Counted from the first letter of the stretch, positions 53,228 to 62,319 are shown. The stretch: DNA of 64,000 bases from Aequorivita lipolytica (GCF_007997135.1 NZ_VORU01000013.1:1-64000), one strand, 5' to 3'. Numbers and translations: made by a program. The notes: generated by a model from the letters alone, not told the origin.

Positions 53228-53923
53228 ATGTCAAAAACCATAATTTTAATAGGCGGTTCCTACGGAATAGGAGCTGCAATCGCTTCTAGATTAAAAGAAA
53301 ACCACAATGTAATAATTGCATCCAGAAGCAATGACAATATTCCAGAAGGAGTTACACATCATACTTTTGATGTGCTAAAAGATGATATTTCAGAATTAGA
53401 TCTCCCAGAAACAATAGACGGTTTGGTTTACTGCCCTGGCAGTATAAACCTAAAACCTTTCAAAATGATGAGTCCCGAAACTTTTAATGAAGATATGGAA
53501 CTTAATTTTAATTCATTGGTTCGCGTTATACACGGTTTACTTCCAAAATTGAAGAATTCAGAGCAAGCTAGCTTGGTATTTTTCAGTACGGTTGCGGTAA
53601 AAATAGGAATGCCTTTCCATACAAGCGTGGCTGCCGCCAAGGGAGCCATAGAAGGTTTTGCAAAAGCTTTAGCAGCTGAGTATGCTCCAAATTTTAGAGT
53701 AAATGTAATTGCCCCATCCTTGACTGATACTTCTTTAGCTTCCAAATTATTGAACAGCGATGCCAAAAAAGAAAAAATGGCAGAGCGTCACCCATTGAAA
53801 AAAGTTGGAACTACAGAAGATATTGCAGCTATGGCTACATTTCTATTGAGCGATGAATCTAAATGGATAACAGGCCAAGTTTTTGGCGTGGATGGCGGTC
53901 TTTCAACTTTAAATACAAACTAG
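53228..53923 (+). CDS. Short-chain dehydrogenase/reductase-like protein lacking the catalytic tyrosine
   Basis: A 231-residue Rossmann-fold protein with the NAD(P)-binding glycine motif 'GGSYGIGAAIA' (about 9-19), the serine strand 'LVFFSTVAVKIG' and a 'SLTDTSL' segment. In the family's Y-x-x-x-K catalytic motif the lysine is present (Lys138 in SVAAAKGAIEG) but the tyrosine place is Val134. The C-terminal 'WITGQVFGVDGGLS' is normal. It may bind the nucleotide without normal reductase chemistry. It sits between the SRPBCC and photolyase genes. Confidence 0.85.
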   Translation: MSKTIILIGGSYGIGAAIASRLKENHNVIIASRSNDNIPEGVTHHTFDVLKDDISELDLPETIDGLVYCPGSINLKPFKMMSPETFNEDMELNFNSLVRVIHGLLPKLKNSEQASLVFFSTVAVKIGMPFHTSVAAAKGAIEGFAKALAAEYAPNFRVNVIAPSLTDTSLASKLLNSDAKKEKMAERHPLKKVGTTEDIAAMATFLLSDESKWITGQVFGVDGGLSTLNTN

Positions 53924-53926
53924 ATT

Positions 53927-55231
53927 TTGGCAGAAAAAGTAAATATTTTTTGGTTCCGAAGAGATTTGCGGTTGGATGATAATGTGGGTTTTTACAAAGC
54001 ACTTCACGGAAAATTTCCAGTATTGCCCATCTTTATTTTCGATTCAGAAATATTGAGCGAGCTTCCGAAAGACGATGCCCGCGTCACTTTTATTTTTGAA
54101 ACCCTACAAAAAATGCGGAATGACTTGCAGCAACACGACAGCAGTATCGCTATCTACCACGGAAAACCGGAAGATGTTTTCAAACAAATAATTACAGAAT
54201 TTGCGGTTCAAAATGTAATTACAAACCGCGATTATGAACCTTATGCAAAGCAGCGCGATGAAACAATTGAAAAGTTACTTTCAAAAGATAATATCGGGTT
54301 TTATACTTTCAAAGACCAAGTAATTTTTGAAAAAGATGAAGTTGTAAAAAGCGATGGCAACCCATACGTTGTTTACACTCCATTTATGAAAACGTGGAAG
54401 GCAAAATTCAAAAAAGAATATGATGAAAAGATTTATTACACCAATGAATTTTTAAAAAATCTATATCAAAATTCTCGGCTCCCAAATCTTACATTAAGCG
54501 ATATAGGTTTCACAAAATCTAAAATAGAAATTCCGGAATATGATGTTACGCCAACAACCATTCAGGAATATGAAAACAGAAGAAATGTTCCAGCAGAGGA
54601 TGCAACTTCGCATTTGGGACCACATCTTCGTTTCGGTACCGTAAGCATTCGGAAGATGATTAAAAAAGCCACTGCAGAAAAGAATGAGGTGTTTTGGCAG
54701 GAATTAATTTGGCGCGAGTTTTTTATGCAAATCCTTTGGCATTTCCCTGAAACTGTTAACAACGCCTTCAAAAAGAAATACGATAGAATTGAATGGCGGA
54801 ATAACGAAACTGAATTCAAAAAGTGGAAAGAAGGCAAAACAGGTTATCCCTTAGTTGATGCCGGAATGCGTCAACTGAATGAAACTGGCTATATGCACAA
54901 CCGCGTAAGAATGTTGGTTGCGAGCTTTTTATGCAAACATCTTTTAATAGACTGGCGTTGGGGCGAGGCTTATTTTGCTGAAAAACTTCTGGATTACGAA
55001 ATGTCAAGCAACGTTGGCAACTGGCAATGGGCTGCCGGCAGTGGTGTTGACGCAGCGCCGTATTTCAGGATTTTCAATCCAACAACTCAGATTGAAAAGT
55101 TTGACAAGGACCATAAGTATATCAAAAAACATGTTCCTGAATTTGGAACGAGCAATTATCCCGAAAAAATGGTAGACCATAAAGAAGCTAGAGAGCGCTG
55201 TCTGCAGGTTTATAAAAGAGCCGTTTCGTAA
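53927..55231 (+). CDS. phr: DNA photolyase (cryptochrome/photolyase family)
   Basis: A 434-residue flavoprotein that uses blue light to repair UV-induced pyrimidine dimers. The N-terminal alpha/beta domain starts 'VNIFWFRRDLRLDDN'. The FAD domain contains 'WREFFMQILWHFPE', 'GYPLVDAGMRQLNETGYMHN' and the class I signature 'SSNVGNWQWAAGSGVDAAPY'. The start is TTG: no ATG lies between it and the upstream stop, and the conserved first strand begins four residues later. It lies three bases after the SDR-like gene. Confidence 0.93.
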   Translation: MAEKVNIFWFRRDLRLDDNVGFYKALHGKFPVLPIFIFDSEILSELPKDDARVTFIFETLQKMRNDLQQHDSSIAIYHGKPEDVFKQIITEFAVQNVITNRDYEPYAKQRDETIEKLLSKDNIGFYTFKDQVIFEKDEVVKSDGNPYVVYTPFMKTWKAKFKKEYDEKIYYTNEFLKNLYQNSRLPNLTLSDIGFTKSKIEIPEYDVTPTTIQEYENRRNVPAEDATSHLGPHLRFGTVSIRKMIKKATAEKNEVFWQELIWREFFMQILWHFPETVNNAFKKKYDRIEWRNNETEFKKWKEGKTGYPLVDAGMRQLNETGYMHNRVRMLVASFLCKHLLIDWRWGEAYFAEKLLDYEMSSNVGNWQWAAGSGVDAAPYFRIFNPTTQIEKFDKDHKYIKKHVPEFGTSNYPEKMVDHKEARERCLQVYKRAVS

Positions 55232-55358
55232 TATTATTATTTTTTTCAGGAATTCATATTTGTTAAAAAAAACGTAAAGCGATAGGAATTTTATGCCATT
55301 CAGCACAATTTTGCTACTCTTGCACAGTTAAATAAAGCATCGCAACAAACCTGAAACC

Positions 55359-55946
55359 ATGAAGAAGATTTTATTACTTACCTTTCCTTTATTTCTACTT
55401 ACCCTGAACGCTAACGCGCAGGATTCTATTCAAGTTGAAAAAAATACATTAAACAATCAAATGATTGATGCTTTTGATAAAAGCAATAGTTACCAAGAAT
55501 TTAAGGTCGTTAAGAAGACGCAACTCGTTACTTTAAAACGAAATATTTTAGATTCCGTTTCTTCTTTGGAGAAAAAAATTAAAAGTCAGGAAACTGAACT
55601 AGTACAGCAGAAAAATGAAGTTGATTCGCTTCGTCAGGGTTTAACAAATACAAAGCAAAATCTCGCCACTTCAAAAGAAAAGGAAGATGGTATATCGATT
55701 TTCGGAATACTTACTTCCAAAGCCACTTACAATACAATAATGTGGGGTATAATCCTGATTTTGTTATTGATAAGCGGATTTTTATTCTACAGGTTTTTGA
55801 ACAGCCACAAAATTACAAACGAGACCCAATTGAAAATGGCTGAAATGGAAATTGAACTTGAAGATTACCGCAGAAACAGTTTGGAGCGCGAACAAAAGCT
55901 TCGTAGAAAACTACAGGACGAGATTAATAAGAATCGAAAAGCTTAA
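55359..55946 (+). CDS. Exported coiled-coil membrane protein, function unknown
   Basis: A 195-residue protein with a signal peptide (1-20), a coiled coil of heptads (about 60-105), one membrane segment (about 128-145) and a second charged coiled coil in the tail. Related flavobacterial genes are sometimes labelled 'tRNA (guanine-N1)-methyltransferase', which I reject: there is no SPOUT fold or methyl-donor motif. It converges with murA. Confidence 0.72.
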   Translation: MKKILLLTFPLFLLTLNANAQDSIQVEKNTLNNQMIDAFDKSNSYQEFKVVKKTQLVTLKRNILDSVSSLEKKIKSQETELVQQKNEVDSLRQGLTNTKQNLATSKEKEDGISIFGILTSKATYNTIMWGIILILLLISGFLFYRFLNSHKITNETQLKMAEMEIELEDYRRNSLEREQKLRRKLQDEINKNRKA

Positions 55947-55952
55947 CTTGAT

Positions 55953-57266
55953 TTAAGGCTCTGTTCGTGTAATTTTTGCGCCAATTGCCCGAAGTCTCTC
56001 GTCAATATTTTCATACCCCCTATCAATCTGCTCAATATTGTGGATAGTACTAGTTCCCTGTGCTGAAAGTGCTGCTATCAATAATGAAATTCCCGCCCGA
56101 ATATCTGGCGAAACCATTGTTGTTGCTTTGAGGTTAGATTGGAAGTTATGACCAATAACGACGGCGCGGTGCGGATCGCAAAGAATTATTTTTGCGCCCA
56201 TATCTATCAACTTATCCACAAAAAATAGACGACTTTCAAACATTTTTTGGTGAATAAGCACACTTCCTTTTGCCTGCGTACATACTACGAGAACTATACT
56301 CAATAAATCTGGTGTAAAACCGGGCCACGGCGCATCTGCTACCGTAAGTATAGAGCCATCAATATAACCTTGAATTTCGTATTCTTTTTGAGATGGAATA
56401 TGAATATCATCACCTTTTTTGTTCAGTTTTATACCAAGTTGTCTAAAGGTTTCAGGTATTAAACCTAAATTTTCCCAACTCACATTTTTAATGGTAATTT
56501 CACTTCTTGTCATTGCAGCCAAACCTATCCAGCTGCCAATCTCAATCATATCTGGTAGAATTCTGTGCTCACAACCGGTAAGATTTTCAACACCCTCAAT
56601 AACCAATAGATTAGAGCCAACACCGCTAATATTTGCTCCCATTGAACTAAGCATTTTACAAAGCTGCTGAATGTAAGGCTCACAAGCTGCGTTGTAAATG
56701 GTAGTAGTCCCTTTGGCCAAAACAGCCGCCATCACAATATTTGCCGTTCCTGTAACCGAAGCTTGGTCTAAAAGCATATAAGATCCCTTTAAACCTTTGG
56801 GAGCTTCTACACCGTAAAAACGTTCTTCCTTATTATATCTGAATTTTGCTCCAAGTTTTATAAAACCTTCAAAGTGCGTGTCCAGCCTTCTTCTTCCAAT
56901 TTTATCGCCACCCGGACGTGGAATATATCCTTTCCCAAACCTTGCCAACAATGGTCCAACAATCATTATTGAACCACGCAATGAGCTTCCCTCCTGCTTG
57001 AAAAGTTCAGATTCTAGATAGCCCAAATTTATTTCATCAGCAATAAATGCGTATTTTCCCTTACCGAGTTTTTGGATTTTTACACCCAGATTTTCTAAAA
57101 TTTTTATAAGCTTGTTGACGTCCAGAATATCCGGAATGTTTTCAATGATAACCTTTTCCGGGGTTAACAATACTGCACAAAGAATTTGTAAGGCTTCGTT
57201 CTTGGCACCTTGTGGCGTAATTTCGCCTTTCAGTTTATGCCCGCCTTCTATTTGGAAAGTTCCCAT
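55953..57266 (-). CDS. murA: UDP-N-acetylglucosamine 1-carboxyvinyltransferase, with Asp at the fosfomycin site
   Basis: A 437-residue enzyme that transfers enolpyruvate from PEP to UDP-GlcNAc, the first committed step of peptidoglycan synthesis. Lys22 and Asn23 in 'GAKNEAL' bind substrate. The active-site loop reads RPGGDKIGRRRLDTH: Asp121 stands where E. coli has Cys115 (RPGGCTIG). Enzymes with Asp there in other bacteria remain active and are insensitive to fosfomycin, so resistance is likely. It is preceded by the DUF4290 gene on the same strand, 17 bases away. Confidence 0.93.
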   Translation of the reverse strand: MGTFQIEGGHKLKGEITPQGAKNEALQILCAVLLTPEKVIIENIPDILDVNKLIKILENLGVKIQKLGKGKYAFIADEINLGYLESELFKQEGSSLRGSIMIVGPLLARFGKGYIPRPGGDKIGRRRLDTHFEGFIKLGAKFRYNKEERFYGVEAPKGLKGSYMLLDQASVTGTANIVMAAVLAKGTTTIYNAACEPYIQQLCKMLSSMGANISGVGSNLLVIEGVENLTGCEHRILPDMIEIGSWIGLAAMTRSEITIKNVSWENLGLIPETFRQLGIKLNKKGDDIHIPSQKEYEIQGYIDGSILTVADAPWPGFTPDLLSIVLVVCTQAKGSVLIHQKMFESRLFFVDKLIDMGAKIILCDPHRAVVIGHNFQSNLKATTMVSPDIRAGISLLIAALSAQGTSTIHNIEQIDRGYENIDERLRAIGAKITRTEP

Positions 57267-57283
57267 AAATAATGATTGAAATA

Positions 57284-57955
57284 TTAATGACGCTTACGGT
57301 TGCGGTTATTGTTGTTGCTGTTGCTGTTTGATTTGTAGTTTTTCTTGTTGGAGGAAGTGGTATTGAAACGCTTTTTATTTTTCAATAGATTGGAAGCGTC
57401 ACTCAAATCTTCATCGCTGTTTTTCAAATTGATTTCTCCGTCGGAAAGTTCAAAAAGATGTGCAAAGATTACATCATCTTCCACAGTGTCCTTATTCCAG
57501 TTTAGAAAACACTTTTTCATGTGGTTTGCAATGGTAAGGATAAGGCCTTCTTTTTTATCGCCTTCTTCCCAACTTTTTGCCACATCAATCATTCGCTTTA
57601 TGTTGTTTCCGTAAAAACGATATTTCGGATGGTTTTGTGGATAGCTTAATGGCTCAGGCCGCTCCATTAATTCTTCACGGGAAGGAATGGGAAAAGGCGA
57701 ATCTACATCCAGTTTAAAATCTGAAATTATAAAAAGTTGATCCCAAAGCATGGGCTGAAAATCTGGAACATCGCGAAGATGCGGGTTTAGATTACCCATT
57801 ACGGCAATTATGCTTTTGGCAATTTTATTACGCTCGTCCTTGTCTTCAGTGGCAATGGCTTGATCTACCATTTTTTGAATGTGGCGACCGTATTCTGGAA
57901 TAATTAATTTTGGGCGCTCTGTATTGTATTCTATTTGGGCTACTTCTTGTATCAA
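57284..57955 (-). CDS. DUF4290 domain-containing protein
   Basis: A 223-residue protein matching DUF4290 over residues 1-175 ('LIIPEYGRHIQKMVDQAIA', 'MGNLNPHLRDVPDFQPMLWD', 'KFRFYGNNIKRM'-type block seen as 'KYRFYGNNIKRMIDVA'). The tail of about 40 residues is Asn/Lys/Ser-rich low complexity ending in RNRKRH. Function is unknown. The family is typically next to murA in Bacteroidota, as here, so a role in envelope biosynthesis is plausible. Confidence 0.88.
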   Translation of the reverse strand: MIQEVAQIEYNTERPKLIIPEYGRHIQKMVDQAIATEDKDERNKIAKSIIAVMGNLNPHLRDVPDFQPMLWDQLFIISDFKLDVDSPFPIPSREELMERPEPLSYPQNHPKYRFYGNNIKRMIDVAKSWEEGDKKEGLILTIANHMKKCFLNWNKDTVEDDVIFAHLFELSDGEINLKNSDEDLSDASNLLKNKKRFNTTSSNKKNYKSNSNSNNNNRNRKRH

Positions 57956-58030
57956 AATGTTTTAATTAAGGAAAGAATATTAGTGTATTGGGAAAGATTG
58001 AAAATCATTTCAGACGCAAAATACTAAAAA

Positions 58031-58324
58031 TTAAAGTGAAATAACACCTTCAACGTTGGAAACTTCAAGATATTTTTTAACCACTTCATCTGGAGATCCC
58101 ATTGTAACCTTTATTGAAAGGCTTGCGTAGGTTCCTTTTGAAGAATCGCGTGTAGTTATTTTTGCATCGGTGCCATCAAATACACTTTCTATTTCAGCTA
58201 TTTTTTCAAGATCTGCAGGCACTATAAATTTGAAAAGGTATGGAGAAGGCCAAGCGGTGTCTTGCTCAAGCTGTTTTCTTAAACGTTCGTAAAATTCAGA
58301 AGTGTTTTTGTTTTGATCCATCAA
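58031..58324 (-). CDS. DUF493 family protein
   Basis: A 97-residue protein with the DUF493 (YbeD-like) ferredoxin-type fold: 'WPSPYLFKFIVPADLEKIA', 'YASLSIKVTMGSPDEVVKKY' and 'VEGVISL'. In E. coli, YbeD is a small regulatory-looking protein next to lipB; no function is proven. It diverges from the ATPase gene. A -7-like TATCTTTG box (minus strand, 58345-58352) lies upstream. Confidence 0.87.
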   Translation of the reverse strand: MMDQNKNTSEFYERLRKQLEQDTAWPSPYLFKFIVPADLEKIAEIESVFDGTDAKITTRDSSKGTYASLSIKVTMGSPDEVVKKYLEVSNVEGVISL

Positions 58325-58403
58325 AAAACGTTGTTGTTAGCCAACAAAGATACACTTTCACCACAAATATTTATTTACTTACTTTGTATAAAAATTATAA
58401 CTT

Positions 58404-58949
58404 TTGAAAACAAAAAGAATTGTAATAACTGGCGGGCCAGGCTCAGGAAAAACTGCACTCATTAAATATTTAGAAAAAGAAGGCTATCCTGTATTGCACG
58501 AAATTTCACGAGATGTAATCTTGGAAGCTCAAGAGGATGGAATTGAACAATTGTTTTTGGAAAATCCTATCTTATTCAGTGAAAAATTGCTGGAAGGAAG
58601 ACTGAAACAATTTCACGAAGCAAAAAACTGCGAAGCACCCATTCTTTTTTTTGATCGCGGAATGCCCGATGTTACTGCTTATATGGATTTTGTTGATACG
58701 CATTACCCAAATAATTTTTCTGAAACTTGTCTTGAAAATAGATATGACGAAATTTTTGTGCTACCGCCCTGGGAAGAAATTTATGAACAAGATAATGAGC
58801 GATACGAATCTTTTGAGCAGGCTGAAAAAATTTTCGATTTTCTAAAAAAAGGCTACGAAAATTATGGTTACAAAATTCACGATGTCCCAGCGGGGTCTAT
58901 TAAAGATCGAGTAGTTTTTATAATCAATAAACTTGAAAATATACTTTGA
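58404..58949 (+). CDS. P-loop ATP-binding protein (AAA_28 type)
   Basis: A 181-residue P-loop protein: Walker A 'GGPGSGKTALI' (about 9-19), a 'FFDRGMPDVTAYMDF' Walker B-like segment (about 82-96) and 'FVLPPWEEIYEQDNERYE' (about 131-148), typical of the AAA_28 family, related to nucleoside and small-molecule kinases. The start is TTG, as no ATG precedes the P-loop. Its stop codon overlaps the recQ start, indicating coupling. The substrate is not predictable. Confidence 0.82.
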   Translation: MKTKRIVITGGPGSGKTALIKYLEKEGYPVLHEISRDVILEAQEDGIEQLFLENPILFSEKLLEGRLKQFHEAKNCEAPILFFDRGMPDVTAYMDFVDTHYPNNFSETCLENRYDEIFVLPPWEEIYEQDNERYESFEQAEKIFDFLKKGYENYGYKIHDVPAGSIKDRVVFIINKLENIL

Positions 58950-60844
58950 CGAACGTTCGCGACATCCTAAATAAATATTGGGGCTACACTTCCTTCAAAC
59001 CAATGCAGGAAGAAATAATGGCTTCCGTGCTGGATGGAAAAGACACCGTGGCATTACTACCCACGGGCGGCGGAAAATCTTTGTGCTTTCAAGTTCCGGC
59101 TTTGGCTATGGACGGTATTTGCATTGTAGTTTCACCCCTAGTAGCACTTATGGGCGACCAAGTGAATGCTTTAAAAGAACGCGGAATAAAAGCCCTAAAA
59201 CTAACCGGAGGAATTTCTTTTGATGAATTAAATACTTTATTAGACAACGCGCTCTACGGAAATTACAAATTTCTCTACCTCTCTCCCGAAAGACTGCAAC
59301 AAGAAATAGTTCAAAATTACATCAAGCAAATGAACGTAAATTTAATTGCTGTTGATGAAGCGCACTGTATCTCGCAATGGGGAAATGATTTTAGGCCTGC
59401 CTATAAAAATATAACAGTACTGCGTGACCTCCATCCCCTAGTTCCTATTATCGCGCTTACTGCCACCGCAACTCCCGAAGTTTTGGAAGACACTATTTCC
59501 GAATTAAAAATGGAGCTTCCTGCAATTTTCAAAAACTCCTTTGCCCGTGAAAATCTATCGTACCAAGTTTTTAAGGAAGATGACAAGCTCTACAGAACAG
59601 AGCAATTGTTGAAAAACAATAAAGGTTCTGCGATTGTATATGTGCGAAACAGAAAAGGTACAATAGAAATCAGCGAGCAACTTAATAGTCTGGGCATTTC
59701 AGCTACATTTTATCACGGAGGAATTTCCGCAAAGGATAAAGCTCAAAAATTAACATCTTGGCGAAACGCGAGAGTTTCAACAATGGTTGCCACAAACGCC
59801 TTCGGAATGGGTATTGACCACGCAAATGTTCGGTTTGTGATTCACCTTCAAATTCCAGAAAGTCTAGAGAGCTATTTTCAGGAAGCCGGACGCGCTGGGC
59901 GCGATGGTGAATATGCCGCGGCAGTGCTCCTTTATAATGAGTACGATAAAATTTATGTGAAGCAGCAGTTTGTGGAATCACTGCCAACCACTTCCGATTT
60001 AAAAAAGATTTATAGAACGCTGAATAATTATTTTCAGATTCCCTATGGGGAGGGAGAATTTTCAAAGCACAATTTCGGTTTTTCTGAGTTTTGCAAAACC
60101 TACAATCTCAACACATTGCTTGCCTACAATGCGCTAAATAATTTGGACCGTTTAGGAATTGTGCAACTTTCACAGGAGTTTGGGCGCAAATCCACTGTGC
60201 AGTTTTTAATTTCTTCGGAAAAAGTATTGACTTATTTTGAAAAGGATATTACTGCTTCCGTTATCGGAAAAACAATCCTCAGAATTTACGGCGGCATTTT
60301 TGAAATGCCCACATCAATCAACCTAGATTTGATTGTTTCCAAAACCGGGCAATCCATTGAAACCGTTATAACAAATTTGAAAAAAATGGAACGCGACCAA
60401 GTCATTGAAATGACGTTGCAGATAACCGATGCCACGCTCACTTTCCTTGTTCCTCGCGAAGATGACAAGACCATTAACGTAATATCGCGCGAAGTGGAAG
60501 CCTTAAACCGCAAAAAAGCGGCACAGGTAAATTCCGTTTTGCGCTATATTGAAAATACCAAAACCTGCCGAAGTGTACAATTGGTTTCATATTTTGGCGA
60601 AACCACAGCTTCAAAATGCGGAGTTTGCTCGGTGTGCAAAGGACAAGCTTCAAAACTTTCTAAAAAAGAAATTCAGCAATTAGCGACGCAAATACTGGCT
60701 TTGCTTGAGGAAGCGGAATTAACCTCGCGCGAGATTTCAGAAAGACTTACTTTTACCGAAACAGATATTTTAAAGGTACTCCGTTTGCTTATGGATTCCG
60801 AAAAAATAAAAACCAATCCGAAAAATCAATATTATTTAAACTGA
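58946..60844 (+). CDS. recQ: RecQ-family ATP-dependent DNA helicase
   Basis: A 632-residue 3'-5' helicase: Q-motif 'YWGYTSFKPMQEEI', Walker A 'LLPTGGGKSLCFQVPAL', DEAH box 'VDEAHCISQWGNDFRP', motif VI 'QEAGRAGRDG', then a RecQ zinc site (Cys residues in 'TCRSVQ...KCGVCSVC') and a C-terminal winged helix-like tail. No HRDC domain is evident. It begins with TTG overlapping the previous stop (TTGA); no ATG is available before the Q-motif. It maintains genome stability at stalled forks. Confidence 0.9.
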   Translation: MTNVRDILNKYWGYTSFKPMQEEIMASVLDGKDTVALLPTGGGKSLCFQVPALAMDGICIVVSPLVALMGDQVNALKERGIKALKLTGGISFDELNTLLDNALYGNYKFLYLSPERLQQEIVQNYIKQMNVNLIAVDEAHCISQWGNDFRPAYKNITVLRDLHPLVPIIALTATATPEVLEDTISELKMELPAIFKNSFARENLSYQVFKEDDKLYRTEQLLKNNKGSAIVYVRNRKGTIEISEQLNSLGISATFYHGGISAKDKAQKLTSWRNARVSTMVATNAFGMGIDHANVRFVIHLQIPESLESYFQEAGRAGRDGEYAAAVLLYNEYDKIYVKQQFVESLPTTSDLKKIYRTLNNYFQIPYGEGEFSKHNFGFSEFCKTYNLNTLLAYNALNNLDRLGIVQLSQEFGRKSTVQFLISSEKVLTYFEKDITASVIGKTILRIYGGIFEMPTSINLDLIVSKTGQSIETVITNLKKMERDQVIEMTLQITDATLTFLVPREDDKTINVISREVEALNRKKAAQVNSVLRYIENTKTCRSVQLVSYFGETTASKCGVCSVCKGQASKLSKKEIQQLATQILALLEEAELTSREISERLTFTETDILKVLRLLMDSEKIKTNPKNQYYLN

Positions 60845-60848
60845 AAAA

Positions 60849-61799
60849 ATGCAAAACGATTTGAGAATAGTGTTTATGGGAACCCCAGATTTTGCTGTCG
60901 GGATTTTAAAAGAAATGGTTGAAATTGGTAAAAATATTGTTGGTGTAATCACTGCGCCAGATAAGCCAGCTGGCCGCGGCAGAAAGCTAATGGGTTCCGC
61001 CGTTAAAGACTATGCAGTTTCACAAAACTTGAAAGTGCTCCAGCCTACAAATTTAAAGGATGAATTTTTTTTGAAAGAATTAGAAGGCCTAAACGCAAAT
61101 CTTCAGGTTGTGGTGGCTTTCCGAATGCTTCCCAAAGTGGTTTGGCAAATGCCCGCATTAGGCACTTTTAATCTTCACGCATCGCTCCTTCCGCAATATA
61201 GAGGTGCAGCGCCGATAAATTGGGCCATAATTAATAATGAGGAAAAAACAGGCGTAACTACTTTTTTTATTGATGAAAAGATTGATACGGGCTCCATAAT
61301 AGCAAATAAAGAAGTTGCGATTGCGCAAAATGAAACCGCCGAAACACTGCACGATAAATTAATGGAGACGGGCAGCCATTTGGTTTTGGAAACACTTGAA
61401 TTAATTGAAATGGGGAATGCGAATCCAAGGATGCAGCCAAAAAGCAGTGATCTAAAGGATGCGCCAAAACTTACTGCTGAAAACACAAGAATAGACTGGA
61501 CGAAACCTGGGACAGCGATAGCTGCTTTTATAAGAGGCCTTTCTCCATATCCGGTTGCGTGGTCTATTCTTTATAATAGTAATGAAGAACTAAAAATAAA
61601 AATCTATACGGCGAGTTTTGAAAAGATGGATCACAAACTTGAACCGGGAGTTATCCAAACTTCGAAAAAAGAACTTAAAGTGGCCTGTCCGGACGGATAC
61701 ATTATTATTAAAGACATACAACTTCCCGGAAAACGGAAAATGGAAGTTTCTTCACTTCTAAACGGGTATTCTTTTGATGAAGATTCCAAACTATCGTAA
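60849..61799 (+). CDS. fmt: Methionyl-tRNA formyltransferase
   Basis: A 316-residue enzyme that adds a formyl group to initiator Met-tRNA. The N-terminal formyltransferase domain has 'FMGTPDFAVGILKEMV', 'NLHASLLPQYRGAAPINWAI' (catalytic Asn-His) and the Asp of 'IDEKIDTGSI'. The C-terminal OB-type domain starts near 'RIDWTKPGTAIAAFIRGLSP'. It follows recQ by four bases. Usual partner def is not adjacent. Confidence 0.95.
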   Translation: MQNDLRIVFMGTPDFAVGILKEMVEIGKNIVGVITAPDKPAGRGRKLMGSAVKDYAVSQNLKVLQPTNLKDEFFLKELEGLNANLQVVVAFRMLPKVVWQMPALGTFNLHASLLPQYRGAAPINWAIINNEEKTGVTTFFIDEKIDTGSIIANKEVAIAQNETAETLHDKLMETGSHLVLETLELIEMGNANPRMQPKSSDLKDAPKLTAENTRIDWTKPGTAIAAFIRGLSPYPVAWSILYNSNEELKIKIYTASFEKMDHKLEPGVIQTSKKELKVACPDGYIIIKDIQLPGKRKMEVSSLLNGYSFDEDSKLS

Positions 61800-61902
61800 A
61801 CCCTTGTCAGTGTTGATTTGGTTAAAATCACATAAAAAAGCGCTATGTTTATTAACAAACAGTCCAAGTTATCAACAAAAATACGGATTTCCTGCGTGGT
61901 TA

Positions 61903-61933
61903 CTTGCCTGAACGGATATTCCTGTTAAATTTG
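61903..61933 (+). promoter_or_regulatory. Promoter of the HU gene, Bacteroidetes -33/-7 pattern
   Basis: CTTG (61903-61906), 19 bases, then TAAATTTG (61926-61933), 47 bases before the ATG. Confidence 0.7.
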
Positions 61934-61980
61934 TAGGGCAATTAATCGAAGTTTAACCAACAATTTAATTTAAAAAAATT

Positions 61981-62253
61981 ATGAACAAATCAGATTTAAT
62001 CGATGCAATGGCAGCTGATGCCGGAATTACAAAGGCTGCTGCCAAGAAATCTTTAGAGTCTTTCTTAGGTAACGTTGAAAATTCACTTAAAAAAGGTGAT
62101 AGAGTATCACTTGTAGGATTCGGATCTTGGTCAGTATCAAAAAGAGCTGCTAGAGAAGGTAGAAACCCTCAAACTGGTAAAACCATCAAAATTGCTGCTA
62201 AAAAAGTAGTTAAATTCAAAGCTGGTTCAGATTTACAAAACAGTGTAAACTAA
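61981..62253 (+). CDS. hup: HU-family DNA-binding protein
   Basis: A 90-residue histone-like protein, MNKSDLIDAMAADAGITKAA onwards, with the DNA-binding arm 'GRNPQTGKTIKIAAKKVVKF'. It bends and compacts DNA as a dimer. It has its own promoter and terminator, as expected for an abundant protein; the single gene stands between fmt and the YqgE gene. Confidence 0.95.
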   Translation: MNKSDLIDAMAADAGITKAAAKKSLESFLGNVENSLKKGDRVSLVGFGSWSVSKRAAREGRNPQTGKTIKIAAKKVVKFKAGSDLQNSVN

Positions 62254-62278
62254 TTGTAAGATATTTTACAACATTGTT

Positions 62279-62319
62279 AGTCCTTCTTTTCATTCAATTG
62301 AAAGGAAGGACTTTTTTTA
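62279..62319 (+). terminator. Rho-independent terminator of the HU gene
   Basis: An AGTCCTTC / GAAGGACT stem extended by TTTCA / TGAAA, followed by seven T residues. Confidence 0.85.

Noticed and set aside
55359-55946. Label 'tRNA (guanine-N1)-methyltransferase' for relatives of this protein
   Set aside because: It is an exported coiled-coil protein with one membrane segment and no methyltransferase fold.
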